A stretch of 64,000 nucleotides of DNA from Caldifarciminota bacterium (GTDB lineage: Bacteria; Hydrothermota; Tepidihabitantia; SM23-42). Below, piece by piece: positions 8,308 through 17,045 of the stretch. The notes beneath the pieces are model-generated. The model was not told where the DNA came from and ran no database searches. It worked only from the letters and a program-made list of their open reading frames with translations. The position numbers and the translations under genes are program-made. The first letter of the stretch is position 1, and each line of letters opens with the position of its first letter. The stretch is taken from positions 776,904 through 840,903 of the forward strand of contig CP070686.1 of assembly GCA_020353055.1 (NCBI GenBank). The letters are read 5' to 3'.

Positions 8308-8751
8308 TCATTTGTGCCGCAACACTTTTTTCTGTATTGTAATAAAGGCGGCGAAAATGGTCGCCAGCAATTGCAGCACCGGTGAAATAAAAATCATCAG
8401 AGCCAGCCAGCCAACAAAACTCAATTTGGGATCGTACAGAATCAACGGAATGCCCAGACTCGTGTAGTCGGTGGTCGCGTCAAACAGCAGTACAAACATT
8501 CGCCCCCAGATAACCAGCATAATTGCGAATGTTAAGACGACGCTCAGTAAGCTGATCCTCAATGTTCTCTGGAACAACCGCTGTAGGTCACCGGGTTCTT
8601 TGGATAACTGCAATGCAACATACCAGCCAACAACAAAACCAAGAAAGATGCACAGAACAGGTACCCCCATTCCCAAAGCGATGCATATGACATCAATTAC
8701 CGCGTAAATCAAACCCGCGGTTCTGAACCGCCTCGTATCAACTGGTTTCAT
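8308..8751 (-). CDS. Four-helix integral membrane protein, unknown function
   Basis: 147 aa with four clear hydrophobic helices (about residues 12-32, 34-52, 68-92, 112-135) and a basic C-terminal tail (KKVLRHK). No catalytic motif and no family I can name. It follows the OYE-like gene by 54 nt on the same strand and may be the last gene of that unit. No convincing Shine-Dalgarno precedes the ATG. Confidence 0.65.
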   Translation of the reverse strand: MKPVDTRRFRTAGLIYAVIDVICIALGMGVPVLCIFLGFVVGWYVALQLSKEPGDLQRLFQRTLRISLLSVVLTFAIMLVIWGRMFVLLFDATTDYTSLGIPLILYDPKLSFVGWLALMIFISPVLQLLATIFAAFITIQKKVLRHK

Positions 8752-8805
8752 ATCTATACCGCTGCGACATTGAAGCGCCTGTACATCTACGTTGCTTTTG
8801 AAATT

Positions 8806-10002
8806 CTACTGCACTTTGTGATTTTCCACCCAAGACGAAAGCCATTTCTGAGCCCTCTTATGTTCGTCCTTATCTGCCTTATACAAACATCTTGTTATCC
8901 TGGCGTTTTTATTGATGAAATTCATATACATATCATATATGCAGGAATTACAGGATTTACACTGAGCAACACTTTTTCCTTCCCCGGAAAGCCATCTGTT
9001 AGGTAGACCTGGCTCGCATATGAATGGTCTGCACATTGCCATGAAATCCACCCGCCCAAAACTTAGCAACTTCTCCAGGTACTCCACATCCTTGTTCCCT
9101 CCAACAAGAATGACAGGAATAGATAGATTCAACATCTCGATATACGGGTAAAAATACGACTGTTTATCTAAGGAATTTATCCGGGTATGGGACTCGGCGC
9201 CAGGCACAGGTCTGAATCCTAACTCCTCCTTACTCCTTACCAGACAATCATAACGACCACCACTCACTTCAATGGCATCGATGCCCGAGCGCTCGATCTC
9301 AGCCGCTATTTCGGGAAAAGAATCGATATCAACGCCGCCTTCAATATAGTCGGTACAGTTTGTCTTAATAAGAATCGGAAAATCACTGACCTCTTTTCTC
9401 GCAAGAGTCACGATATCTCTGATTACTTTCACTCTCTTTTTTACTGTCCCGCCGTAATCATCTTCCCGCTTGTTCGCATACGGTGACAGAAAATCGCAGA
9501 GCAGAGTACCGTGCGCAGCATGGAACTGCACACCATCATACCCGAGCGATTTTGCCTGAACGACTCCCCGTGCAAAGCACATGATGATAATCTTGATTTC
9601 TTCCTCAGCAAGTGCCGGTGTTGGATCCTTTCTGAAAGGCGATCGCCGTTCCGATGGCGTTTTGCCTACGTATCCGGTGTTCAATTGCGCAATGATGCGG
9701 CACCGCTCATCGGTTCTATGTACGGTGTCAGCAATCTTCTCAAGACCACCTACTCTCACGTCGCTGAAAGAAGTACTGTCAGTAAGTGACCCATCGGGCG
9801 TCACAGGAAAATCACCCGTAATGATCATTCCTGCACCACCCAGCGCAAGCGTTTTGTAGTAATCGACCACATCATCGGAAACATTTCTTGCCACCGTGAC
9901 CGGAACGTCCCAAGTAGCCGACCGCACGATCCGGTTCTTCATTCTAAGACCGGCGATCACACCTTCGGAAAAGATCCTATAGTTATCGCGTCGGATATCC
10001 AT
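8806..10002 (-). CDS. NADH:flavin oxidoreductase (Old Yellow Enzyme family, single-domain)
   Basis: 398-aa TIM-barrel flavoprotein. OYE-family features: N-terminal KNRIVRSATWDV, the active-site region GYDGVQFHAAHGTLLCDFLSPYANKREDDYGGTVKKR, and phosphate-binding ILVGGNKD and GRVDFMAMCRPFI. A C-terminal Cys cluster (QCKSCNSCIYD plus a later Cys) resembles the [4Fe-4S] site of 2,4-dienoyl-CoA reductase/BaiCD-type enzymes, but the FAD/NAD(P)H domain of those long proteins is absent. Substrate is probably an enone or enoate; not determinable. It follows the flavoprotein gene by 16 nt, so that partner may supply electrons. Confidence 0.88.
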   Translation of the reverse strand: MDIRRDNYRIFSEGVIAGLRMKNRIVRSATWDVPVTVARNVSDDVVDYYKTLALGGAGMIITGDFPVTPDGSLTDSTSFSDVRVGGLEKIADTVHRTDERCRIIAQLNTGYVGKTPSERRSPFRKDPTPALAEEEIKIIIMCFARGVVQAKSLGYDGVQFHAAHGTLLCDFLSPYANKREDDYGGTVKKRVKVIRDIVTLARKEVSDFPILIKTNCTDYIEGGVDIDSFPEIAAEIERSGIDAIEVSGGRYDCLVRSKEELGFRPVPGAESHTRINSLDKQSYFYPYIEMLNLSIPVILVGGNKDVEYLEKLLSFGRVDFMAMCRPFICEPGLPNRWLSGEGKSVAQCKSCNSCIYDMYMNFINKNARITRCLYKADKDEHKRAQKWLSSWVENHKVQ

Positions 10003-10018
10003 CCCCTTCTAATACACA

Positions 10019-10720
10019 TCAGGATTTTGCTACCTTGTTGTATCTCTGCAGCAATTCTTCCCGGTCGATCAACGGACGTGCAATCGTATCGAGAGTATTC
10101 TTACCCATCTTACCCTTCTCAATGAGTTCGCGCCCGGCCTTTTTTACTTCCTCCAGGACCGCAATACCATCTTTTGTCAATTCTCCTTTTTGCTTCATTA
10201 GAAAGGCATGCGGTCTGAGTACGGCACCTGCAAATTCCACGCTTGCATCCTCAGCAAACTCCCTTGCGATACGCAATACAGTGTCGAGATTCTCCCTCTC
10301 ATACCAGGCACCAGTGGCGACGAGCACGATCTTTTGGATCTTAACGTCATCACGAAATCTCGCCCTGGTGCGGCCGGCGCGTATCTGGAGCTTCGGAATA
10401 ACCAGCGGGCAGAGCCGGTTCATGACATTTTGCATCTCTCCCGGCAGAGGAACGTAGACCGGAGTCGCAAGTACAAGGATATCTGAACGACGCAATACGG
10501 GGTATACCTTCTGCATGTCATCTTTGATATAACATATACCGGGTTTCTCGTACCAGCAATGCATTTTTCCGGTACACGATTTGACTTTCAGACGTTTTGC
10601 GTAGAATGTTTCCACGTCGGCCCCAGCATCCTTCATACCCTGAATGAATGGTTCCATCACCATTGCTGTATAGCCTTTTCTTGCTCTGGGACTTCCGTTT
10701 ATGACAACGGCTTTAACCAT
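10019..10720 (-). CDS. NAD(P)H-dependent FMN reductase / flavodoxin-fold oxidoreductase
   Basis: 233-aa flavodoxin-like protein. The FMN phosphate-binding loop is at the N-terminus (INGSPRARKGYTAMV); a second FMN region is DILVLATPVYVPLPGEMQNVMNR. Cys residues in CTGKMHCWYEKPGICYIKDDM fit the iron-sulfur-flavoprotein subgroup spacing (C-x2-C type), here expanded. A Shine-Dalgarno (GGAGG) precedes the ATG. Directly upstream of the OYE-like gene in the same unit, suggesting an electron-transfer pair. Confidence 0.85.
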   Translation of the reverse strand: MVKAVVINGSPRARKGYTAMVMEPFIQGMKDAGADVETFYAKRLKVKSCTGKMHCWYEKPGICYIKDDMQKVYPVLRRSDILVLATPVYVPLPGEMQNVMNRLCPLVIPKLQIRAGRTRARFRDDVKIQKIVLVATGAWYERENLDTVLRIAREFAEDASVEFAGAVLRPHAFLMKQKGELTKDGIAVLEEVKKAGRELIEKGKMGKNTLDTIARPLIDREELLQRYNKVAKS

Positions 10721-10796
10721 GACACCTCCATAACTTCAGTGTAGATACACCGGTCATCGTGATCCTGATCTTCCAGCACACCTCAACGGTTGAACC

Positions 10797-11267
10797 CTAA
10801 CCAGCTGGCAATGATTTATGGAAATGAACAATAACCCAGCCAGCCTCTCTTTTTTCAAGAACCCAGGTGCAGCGGATCGGCAATTCGACCGGATTCTCCG
10901 CCATTTTCGCTTTCAATGTCCACAAACATCTGGCCCAGGCTATTTTCCCATCAGCCGAGACGTAAATCCTCAAGCCGCTCACCGTAATTTTCGTATCCGA
11001 GAGCAATCCGTTCTGACCCTCCATGACTTTTATCAGAGCCTCCCAACCTAACACGGGTTTTCCAAAAGCACCGAAATTCATCATGGTGGTATCATGGACA
11101 ATCAGATTTGCATATGTTTCCATATTCTCGGTTTCAACACTCTTCACGTAATCTGCAAGAAGTGTATTGATTTCCTCAACCTCGGCCTCGATGTCAACGG
11201 CCGGTTGAGTTTTACAACCGATAATCGCTAGCAAAGCAATGACCGACACCAGTGCAACGTACTTCAT
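10797..11267 (-). CDS. SnoaL/DUF4440-like lipoprotein
   Basis: 156-aa lipoprotein: signal peptide with lipobox LAIIGC, then a cystatin-like NTF2 fold of the SnoaL/DUF4440 type (EEINTLLADYVKSVETENMETYANLI near the start, WVLEKREAGWVIVHFHKS at the end). Such proteins bind small hydrophobic ligands or are ketosteroid-isomerase-like; no catalytic claim is possible. The start at 11267 is chosen because GGAGGT lies 4 nt upstream; a longer in-frame start at 11279 would include that site. A similar protein is encoded at 24760-25329. Own promoter at 11347-11374. Confidence 0.75.
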   Translation of the reverse strand: MKYVALVSVIALLAIIGCKTQPAVDIEAEVEEINTLLADYVKSVETENMETYANLIVHDTTMMNFGAFGKPVLGWEALIKVMEGQNGLLSDTKITVSGLRIYVSADGKIAWARCLWTLKAKMAENPVELPIRCTWVLEKREAGWVIVHFHKSLPAG

Positions 11268-11346
11268 CCATACCTCCATTTTTTAGTACACAGTCACCAA
11301 GTACAGTAACTCCACACAAGAGCTTGGAGTAATTCTTCTCAAGGAA

Positions 11347-11374
11347 AGTATAATATCAGAAACCCTAACGTCAA
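11347..11374 (-). promoter_or_regulatory. Promoter of the SnoaL-like lipoprotein gene
   Basis: Minus strand TTGACG (11374-11369), 16-nt spacer, TATACT (11352-11347). The leader contains an ACTCCA/TGGAGT stem. Confidence 0.5.
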
Positions 11375-11387
11375 CGGTACACGATGG

Positions 11388-12209
11388 TCAGAATTTGTAA
11401 GTGTGCCCAAGATATAACTCGAGGTAGTTTTCGCCCCATTCCTTTCTGAAGATATCCATTGCCAGACTTCCCGTACAGTGCGATGGTGCGATGTTCTTGA
11501 CACCTAACATCTTCAACTTTGACGATATACCCCTGATCTCTTGTTCAGTTGCACCAACTAAATGAAAACCCCCGGTAATCAGGGCGATTGGGCTACCAGG
11601 AAATACCTTTCTTACATGCTCAATTATTGCGACGATACCAGGATGCGCGCATCCAGTGATCACGTACAAACCTCTATCACCATCCAAGATCAATGACTGC
11701 TCATGCAAAGTGATATTCCTGTAACTAGTTTCCATTACACCACTTGACCAGACATTCGGCAATATTTCAACCGGTTCATCTACCGGCACGATATCAAGAC
11801 GCGGATTCTGCTGCAATACTGGGTCCCTGGAGGAAACAGGAACATAGACTTTTGGAACTGTCTCGGCAAGGTAATAGAGAGCCGGCAGACCGTAGATATG
11901 GTCCCAGTGGTTATGCGAAATTACCACGGCATCCAGCTTCTCGAGAGTTATGCCCAGCGGTCCCATATTGTTAATTAGTATTGTTGTATCTCCACCGGTG
12001 TCGAAAAGGATCTTCTTCTGATTGAAAGTTATGAAAGCACTGAACCCGCCTCCCACCTGGACGGCGGCCGTTGTATCTCCAGGAACATTATTATATACTA
12101 TCGTAATCGAATTTCCGGCCGAATCACCGGCATAAAGTGTCGGATCATGAAGTACATTCATTAGCATAAAAACACCAAAGAAGAGCAAAATCGTTCCATT
12201 GCCTGACAT
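11388..12209 (-). CDS. Exported MBL-fold metallo-hydrolase
   Basis: 273-aa metallo-beta-lactamase-fold protein with an N-terminal signal-like segment. The metal-binding motif is SHNHWDHIYGL; further ligands are in TGCAHPGI and the C-terminal APSHCTG. The arrangement matches the subgroup annotated as 7,8-dihydropterin-6-methyl-4-(beta-D-ribofuranosyl)-aminobenzene-5'-phosphate synthase-like, but the export signal argues for another role. A strong Shine-Dalgarno AAGGAGGA is 7 nt before the ATG. It follows the methyltransferase gene by 58 nt. Confidence 0.83.
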   Translation of the reverse strand: MSGNGTILLFFGVFMLMNVLHDPTLYAGDSAGNSITIVYNNVPGDTTAAVQVGGGFSAFITFNQKKILFDTGGDTTILINNMGPLGITLEKLDAVVISHNHWDHIYGLPALYYLAETVPKVYVPVSSRDPVLQQNPRLDIVPVDEPVEILPNVWSSGVMETSYRNITLHEQSLILDGDRGLYVITGCAHPGIVAIIEHVRKVFPGSPIALITGGFHLVGATEQEIRGISSKLKMLGVKNIAPSHCTGSLAMDIFRKEWGENYLELYLGHTYKF

Positions 12210-12267
12210 GTTTCAGTCCTCCTTATTACAACTATCGTTTGAATACGTGACTCGACTGAATGACTTA

Positions 12268-12876
12268 TCAGTATTTCCTCGCGATGTAGTCTATATAAGC
12301 CTGTTTGATCCTTTTACCTTCATATAGTTTGTCAACAAGCCGCTTTTCCTTACGCAGAATCTCGAAGTTTTTGAAGTAAACATCTGCCTCGTCATTTCGA
12401 TGACGGGAAAAATGCTTGCTACCGAGCAAGCGTGCTGCAAATCCGTTCCCCCGGAATGGCCTTCTATCTGGATCATCAACCGACAGGAAATTTACAAAGC
12501 AAATACCGCCGGTTTTCAGTACTCTCTCTATCTCGCGCATGGACAGCGCAATATCTGCTTTGGTCATAAAAAATATGGCGTTATATGAATACACAAACCC
12601 GAATACTCTGTCTGCGAACGGTATCCGCCTCATATCGCCCCGAAGGATATTCAACGGCTTATCATTTTCAATGCAGAATTCGTGTGCATTCGCCAGACCA
12701 TCCTCGGCAATTTCGATACCGTATGTTACATATCCCTGCTGGTAGAATAGCAGCAATGGGGGAGGTCGGTCCCCGTGTGAGCCGGCGCCGCAATCTAAAA
12801 CCGTTCTGTCCAGTGAAGTCGAATTACATTGCCTCAGAAATTCGTAGAGCGGTGTTGCCCATATGATTTCATCCAT
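12268..12876 (-). CDS. Class I SAM-dependent methyltransferase
   Basis: 202 aa with Rossmann-fold SAM motifs: motif I TVLDCGAGSHGDRPP, an acidic ribose-binding loop GIEIAEDGLANA, motif II-like NILRGDMRRIPFADRVFGFVYSYNAIF, and IERVLKTGGICFVNFLS as the post-III strand (Methyltransf_11 style). Substrate unknown. It begins 33 nt after the C25 protease gene and is followed by the MBL gene, so the three are likely one transcript from the promoter at 15071-15099. Confidence 0.85.
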   Translation of the reverse strand: MDEIIWATPLYEFLRQCNSTSLDRTVLDCGAGSHGDRPPPLLLFYQQGYVTYGIEIAEDGLANAHEFCIENDKPLNILRGDMRRIPFADRVFGFVYSYNAIFFMTKADIALSMREIERVLKTGGICFVNFLSVDDPDRRPFRGNGFAARLLGSKHFSRHRNDEADVYFKNFEILRKEKRLVDKLYEGKRIKQAYIDYIARKY

Positions 12877-12909
12877 CCCGCACTTCCATTAGATACGCCC
12901 TCTGCGTTA

Positions 12910-15051
12910 CTATTCGGTAATTACAACTTTTTCTTGAAAGTTAAAATTATCAGCACGACATCTCACAAAATACACACCGGCAGGAAGTTCTACGTTCAAA
13001 GAAATGTTTCCACCCTCTTGCTCATCCAAATTAACCGTCCGCACCAATCTTCCCGAGACGTCATAAAAATCGAAAGAAACATCGGCCTTCTGTTGCGCTC
13101 GCACGTCCAGTTTAATGATACCTCGTGATGGATTCGGATATAAAACAAAAGATGGTTCTTGTTTGGAAAGTACAACCTCCTCAATGCCTACGAATTGCCC
13201 GTATTGCCTGAGCGCCGGATCACCGAAGAGATTATAATGATACGCCGGCAACCAGAAGCCGGTATTACCCATGAAATCATTTCGTGCAATATCATATGCG
13301 GTTCCGATGATACCACTGCTGGTCAACGTATCCTGAAGCAACCTGTCGTAGAAGTGATACGGAATCCCGCCCGGGTCGGCCAAGCTGCTCCACGAAATAC
13401 GCGAGCTGCTGATGACACTGGAGCCGCCGCGATACAAGAGCATGGCTCCCAGAGATGTCTCCTCGGGCTTTCCACAAAGACAGGACCGGAGAAAGCACGT
13501 CGATGGATGACTGTTGTCGAGCGCGTAGACATTTGAAATATGGAAAGATGTTGGCCACGTGATCTCCCCCGTTTCGGGAATGTTGTCACCATCATCCCAA
13601 GCCCAGAGTTTTCGCGCGTACACGGGAACATTACCATGATGGCATTCATACATGATCCCCTTATTCTGCCAATACGCGATGTGATTGTCCTGCGTAAGGG
13701 AATCAGTACAAGACAGGGTACAAGGGCCCAAGCCACCCTTTTCATAGAGAGTAACTGCGCTCGCACGGTCCAAAACAGAATCGATGAGCAACTGCTCGCA
13801 GTAATCAGCACCGTCCAGGCGGGCATTACCCGTATTGTTCTCATTCGCGTAGTAGTACAGTGCACCCGTCAGCAGGGAAGCGGTTTTATAGCCGATATCG
13901 GTATTCGTATCAAAAGCGATCAGTTTTGCGCAAATATCTTCTATAACGCCCTGGTCACTGAACGGCATTCTTCCCAAATGCACATCCGCATGGTAATCCG
14001 GATTATCCTCACCCATTGGTTGAAAGTTTGCATTGTAAACTTCGCCATAATAGGAATCGCCATCACTGTTCCACGAAATGCTGTCAGGATCGGTCAGCTC
14101 GGCAAGGTAGAGATCACCGGGAATAGGTGAGTAGTCAGGATGATTGTACGGACTGTTTGGGTCGTTATTAAAGGGAACTAAATTCCTCCACGGTATATCG
14201 GTTGAAAAACCGACGAGCAGCACATACTCAATATCCGCCATATTCGCTCTCAAATAATTTCTCAACTTGTGTGGACCATCGACCCCCGTCACATTGGCAT
14301 CGATGTATTCCATCGTCACCACATTCACTTCATATCCCTGATTCTGACGATGCTGAACAAGGGCATCGACAGCACTCTGGATCGCCGACGGGATTATGAC
14401 GTAATAACCATTCGCACGCTTTGGCTTATCAGTATGATACCAGACCTGCGTGTCATTCCAGTTGTAGATGAGATCTTCAGCGATCGCATCGAACGTGACA
14501 TCATCGATCAGACCGCTCCAGTAAATGGCTCGATCACTTGATGGTCGTGGCTGCGTATAGTAAATATCAACAGTGATGCTCTCTGAAAGATATAACATAC
14601 CAGAAACAGTATTATAGGCAAAATGGTTACACGCTATGGTAACCAACGAATACTTACGCAGCCCGCCGGTCGAAATAACAGCGCCATAAGATACTGGATA
14701 TATTTCATCAGAACGGTAATACAACTCGCGTGTTCGGCCGAATTGCCTAAGCAAATCTTCAGTAGCAGCACAATAAGAAAAAGGCAGCGGCGGCAGTGTC
14801 GGCGGTACAGATACGATACCCAATTCACGCCATGCGCCGTGGAAGTCGACCGCCTCTACCATTGCGCCTGGCGGCAAGGCTATCGTAACCACCCTACACG
14901 GAAGTGCCGGCGCACCGATCGGATTGCGGTACGCAGCCCCATTGACGGCCAGATCGCCCGAATCTATACTGTAGTCACACGCCGCGACCTCTACCGTCAA
15001 TACACTCGACCACCCGACCACACAAATCAAAAAAGATATCAATACCTTCAA
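12910..15051 (-). CDS. Gingipain-like C25 cysteine peptidase with T9SS sorting domain (TTG start)
   Basis: 713-aa surface protease. Signal peptide (KVLISFLICVVGW, cleavage before EVAAC or nearby), a propeptide-like region, then the C25 domain at about residues 230-600: YVIIPSAIQSAVDALVQHRQ, EYVLLVGFSTDIPW, the His region YECHHGNVP and the Cys region FLRSCLCGKPEE. The C-terminal ~85 residues are a T9SS sorting domain (LYPNPSRG, VSGRLVRTV, GVYFVRC). A longer ORF reaches 15117, but a near-perfect promoter (15071-15099) overlaps it. The TTG at 15051 follows GAGGAGGAC by 4-5 nt and immediately starts a good signal peptide, so TTG is the likely start. Heads a unit with the methyltransferase and MBL genes. 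Confidence 0.85.
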   Translation of the reverse strand: MKVLISFLICVVGWSSVLTVEVAACDYSIDSGDLAVNGAAYRNPIGAPALPCRVVTIALPPGAMVEAVDFHGAWRELGIVSVPPTLPPLPFSYCAATEDLLRQFGRTRELYYRSDEIYPVSYGAVISTGGLRKYSLVTIACNHFAYNTVSGMLYLSESITVDIYYTQPRPSSDRAIYWSGLIDDVTFDAIAEDLIYNWNDTQVWYHTDKPKRANGYYVIIPSAIQSAVDALVQHRQNQGYEVNVVTMEYIDANVTGVDGPHKLRNYLRANMADIEYVLLVGFSTDIPWRNLVPFNNDPNSPYNHPDYSPIPGDLYLAELTDPDSISWNSDGDSYYGEVYNANFQPMGEDNPDYHADVHLGRMPFSDQGVIEDICAKLIAFDTNTDIGYKTASLLTGALYYYANENNTGNARLDGADYCEQLLIDSVLDRASAVTLYEKGGLGPCTLSCTDSLTQDNHIAYWQNKGIMYECHHGNVPVYARKLWAWDDGDNIPETGEITWPTSFHISNVYALDNSHPSTCFLRSCLCGKPEETSLGAMLLYRGGSSVISSSRISWSSLADPGGIPYHFYDRLLQDTLTSSGIIGTAYDIARNDFMGNTGFWLPAYHYNLFGDPALRQYGQFVGIEEVVLSKQEPSFVLYPNPSRGIIKLDVRAQQKADVSFDFYDVSGRLVRTVNLDEQEGGNISLNVELPAGVYFVRCRADNFNFQEKVVITE

Positions 15052-15070
15052 TCTTGTCCTCCTCTGATAC

Positions 15071-15099
15071 ATTATACTATTCATGTAACACCGGGTCAA
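15071..15099 (-). promoter_or_regulatory. Near-consensus promoter of the C25 protease gene
   Basis: Minus strand TTGACC (15099-15094), 17-nt spacer, TATAAT (15076-15071), followed within 7 nt by the GAGGAGG Shine-Dalgarno. This fixes a short leader and excludes the upstream ATG codons. Confidence 0.75.
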
Positions 15100-15123
15100 T
15101 GCACTCTCTGCACTCATCCTGGG

Positions 15124-15807
15124 TTACCACACCATGGGTATCAGCCGATACTTGACCCTCTGTTTATAATCTTCGTAACCGGTAAGTTCCCGGGAAAGTA
15201 GCCGCTCTTCTTCTATGATACGTGGAACGAGCAACGACGTAGCAGGAATCATCGCCACCAAAGCCCATAGGGAGCCGAGTGCTGCCGGACTGAAAGAGAA
15301 TATCATCAACGCAGCAAAATACATGGGGTGACGTACCAGGGCATACGGTCCGGTCGAGATGACTTTTTGGTCTGCCTCGACATCGACCACCCTGGATGCA
15401 TAGGAATTCTCTCTCAGAACAAGGATGAATAACAGATACCCAAGAAAAACGAAGACGTCGGCGACAATCACAACGGCAACGGGCAATGATGACCAACCGA
15501 ACCGGTGATCGAGCCCCGGTATCAAGAATGCAAACAAATACAGAATGGTCGAGATTATCTGAGATTTCTTCTGAAACGGCTCCCTCTCCCTGGTTCGCAT
15601 GCGGCGTTCGATTAGAGCAGGGTCATTTCTGATCAGATACAACATAACAAAAAACATCGGGATGAATAGAATTGCCATAAAGACCCAGGCGTGCCAGTAG
15701 GTGAATGTGCCAGCCGAGCCAAAGAACAAAAGACCCATGACTACTGCACCGGCCCCGAATCTTAACACCACCACTTTGATGAGTTTTGACCTCGGCATCG
15801 TGTTCAT
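15124..15807 (-). CDS. Isoprenylcysteine carboxyl methyltransferase (ICMT)-like membrane protein
   Basis: 227-aa polytopic protein. The C-terminal PEMT/ICMT signature is ISTGPYALVRHPMYFAALMIF...EEERLLSRELTGYEDYKQRVKYRLIP, which forms the SAM-binding site. Bacterial members methylate unknown, often lipid, substrates. The ATG at 15807 follows GAGGAGGA by 4 nt; the GTG at 15810 is too close. One of four ICMT-like domains in this window (also 24121, 32387 N-terminus, 36262). Confidence 0.85.
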   Translation of the reverse strand: MNTMPRSKLIKVVVLRFGAGAVVMGLLFFGSAGTFTYWHAWVFMAILFIPMFFVMLYLIRNDPALIERRMRTREREPFQKKSQIISTILYLFAFLIPGLDHRFGWSSLPVAVVIVADVFVFLGYLLFILVLRENSYASRVVDVEADQKVISTGPYALVRHPMYFAALMIFSFSPAALGSLWALVAMIPATSLLVPRIIEEERLLSRELTGYEDYKQRVKYRLIPMVW

Positions 15808-15997
15808 CACATCCTCCTCTAGCTACATAAGAACTACTCTGCAGACGGAAGAACGCACTGCATCACACAGACCGTAAATTGTTACCGGACACTGGAAAAC
15901 AACACGATCCTTCCGGTCTCTGATCCTGATAATGACGACTGGATAATAGACCGCGTGTTGTTGCTGCTATTCAATCACCGCCGGCAGGAAGATGTGC

Positions 15998-16477
15998 TCA
16001 TTTCAAAGTCGCAACCCAATCGCCGACGTAGTGGGTGAGGATGATAACGACAATCGTCAACACCACGTGTTCGAGTACGATATCGGATACCTTTCTTTTC
16101 TGCGATCGCGCGAGATAAATGCTGAAGATTGTTATTAGGAACATCCCCCACAGGATACAGACAATTATCGCGGTATTCAGTTCAAACACAAGAATCGGCA
16201 CTAGGAACGTCAGCGCAAATACGAATTTGGACAGAAAGGTCGACAGGGTAGATTCCCAAATTTCGCCGGCCGAATGTTTATCCTCTGCCTCTTCGGAGAT
16301 GTGAATCCCCATGGCATCTGACAACGCGTCGGCAATCGCGATCACAAGAACTCCTCCGATTACGAATATTTTAGAGTGCGTACTTGAGTGCAGCCCAACA
16401 ATCAACCCGAGCGTTGTGATTATCCCCGAGACCAAGCCGAAGCTGAAACCGACAGTGAATGAGTGTTTCAAAATCAT
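15998..16477 (-). CDS. VIT1/CCC1-like transporter
   Basis: 159-aa membrane protein of the VIT (vacuolar iron transporter/CCC1) family. Family features: GFSFGLVSGIITTLGLIVGL in helix 1, ADALSDAMGIHISEEAED at the helix 2/cytosolic metal-binding segment, and three further helices. Members move Fe2+ or Mn2+ across membranes. The message is probably leaderless: TATAAT ends 5 nt before the ATG and there is no Shine-Dalgarno. Confidence 0.8.
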   Translation of the reverse strand: MILKHSFTVGFSFGLVSGIITTLGLIVGLHSSTHSKIFVIGGVLVIAIADALSDAMGIHISEEAEDKHSAGEIWESTLSTFLSKFVFALTFLVPILVFELNTAIIVCILWGMFLITIFSIYLARSQKRKVSDIVLEHVVLTIVVIILTHYVGDWVATLK

Positions 16478-16482
16478 TGCGT

Positions 16483-16510
16483 ATTATAGTCAAGTTAGCC
16501 TAAATAACAA
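16483..16510 (-). promoter_or_regulatory. Promoter of the VIT1-like gene (leaderless geometry)
   Basis: Minus strand TTGTTA (16510-16505), 16-nt spacer, TATAAT (16488-16483). The start codon begins 5 nt after the -10 box. Confidence 0.55.
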
Positions 16511-16662
16511 GCACAACGTTCGTGCCGATACTATTGCTTCTATGTACTGATTAAATGCACGCTGGACAACATACCTCGCTGAATATAACCGGTGTCCTTC
16601 TGTACGTGAACTGCAGCCCAGAGCACCGAAATCTGGATTTGTGAATCTCGCCCACAGTACTG

Positions 16663-16925
16663 TTAACGAGGCCGTTTCCGCGTGATCTCGCTCATCAACT
16701 CCATCTGTATCTCTTGAATTTCCAGCAGCCTCTGCCATTGGTTCATGAGTAGATGATCTATCTTTTCATGCAAATGAAGCCACCCGCAGTCCAGTCAGGA
16801 TACGTTCTCTTTATGAGATTAACAAGCGGCTCGCGTACCAGCTCCGCAGGCAATAACTCGCTGCGGTTTTTCGGATTCTTGCAAATCTGACAGATAGCAT
16901 CCTTCTGCCGTTTCAGCATGGTCAT
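16663..16925 (-). pseudogene. Frameshifted DUF1003-type N-terminal zinc-binding domain remnant
   Basis: Frame 1 encodes a start MTMLKRQKDA, then CQICKNPKN...LLPAELVREPLVNLIKRTYPDW...GGFIC, which matches the Cys-rich cap found before the membrane part of DUF1003 proteins. That frame stops after KR (TAG near 16758). Another frame continues with EKIDHLLMNQWQRLLEIQEIQ and ends with a stop at 16663-16665, as expected for the helical linker after the cap. No DUF1003 membrane helices follow. This looks like a small gene broken by an indel near 16770, or a truncated relic; an assembly error is possible. Confidence 0.55.
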
Positions 16926-17012
16926 TTTTTCTTTTTGAATACAAACTAAATGATAAATAATTTTGGGCCTTCTAACCGGGTTGTCAACACCATTGAATTT
17001 AAATGTAAACAA

Positions 17013-17040
17013 TTGATTATTTCCTCAAAATACCTATAAT
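17013..17040 (+). promoter_or_regulatory. Promoter of the MFS exporter gene (leaderless geometry)
   Basis: TTGATT (17013-17018), 16-nt spacer, TATAAT (17035-17040). The GTG start at 17046 lies 5 nt downstream, matching the VIT1-like gene. Confidence 0.6.
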
Positions 17041-17045
17041 AGCAT

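Noticed and set aside
13159-15201. Long plus-strand ORFs opposite the C25 protease gene
   Set aside because: They are antisense shadows with no family features, and the minus-strand protein is clearly homologous to C25 peptidases.
16490-16738. 82-aa minus-strand ORF as a gene
   Set aside because: It is an off-frame shadow of the decayed DUF1003-type region, and contains the VIT1-like promoter.
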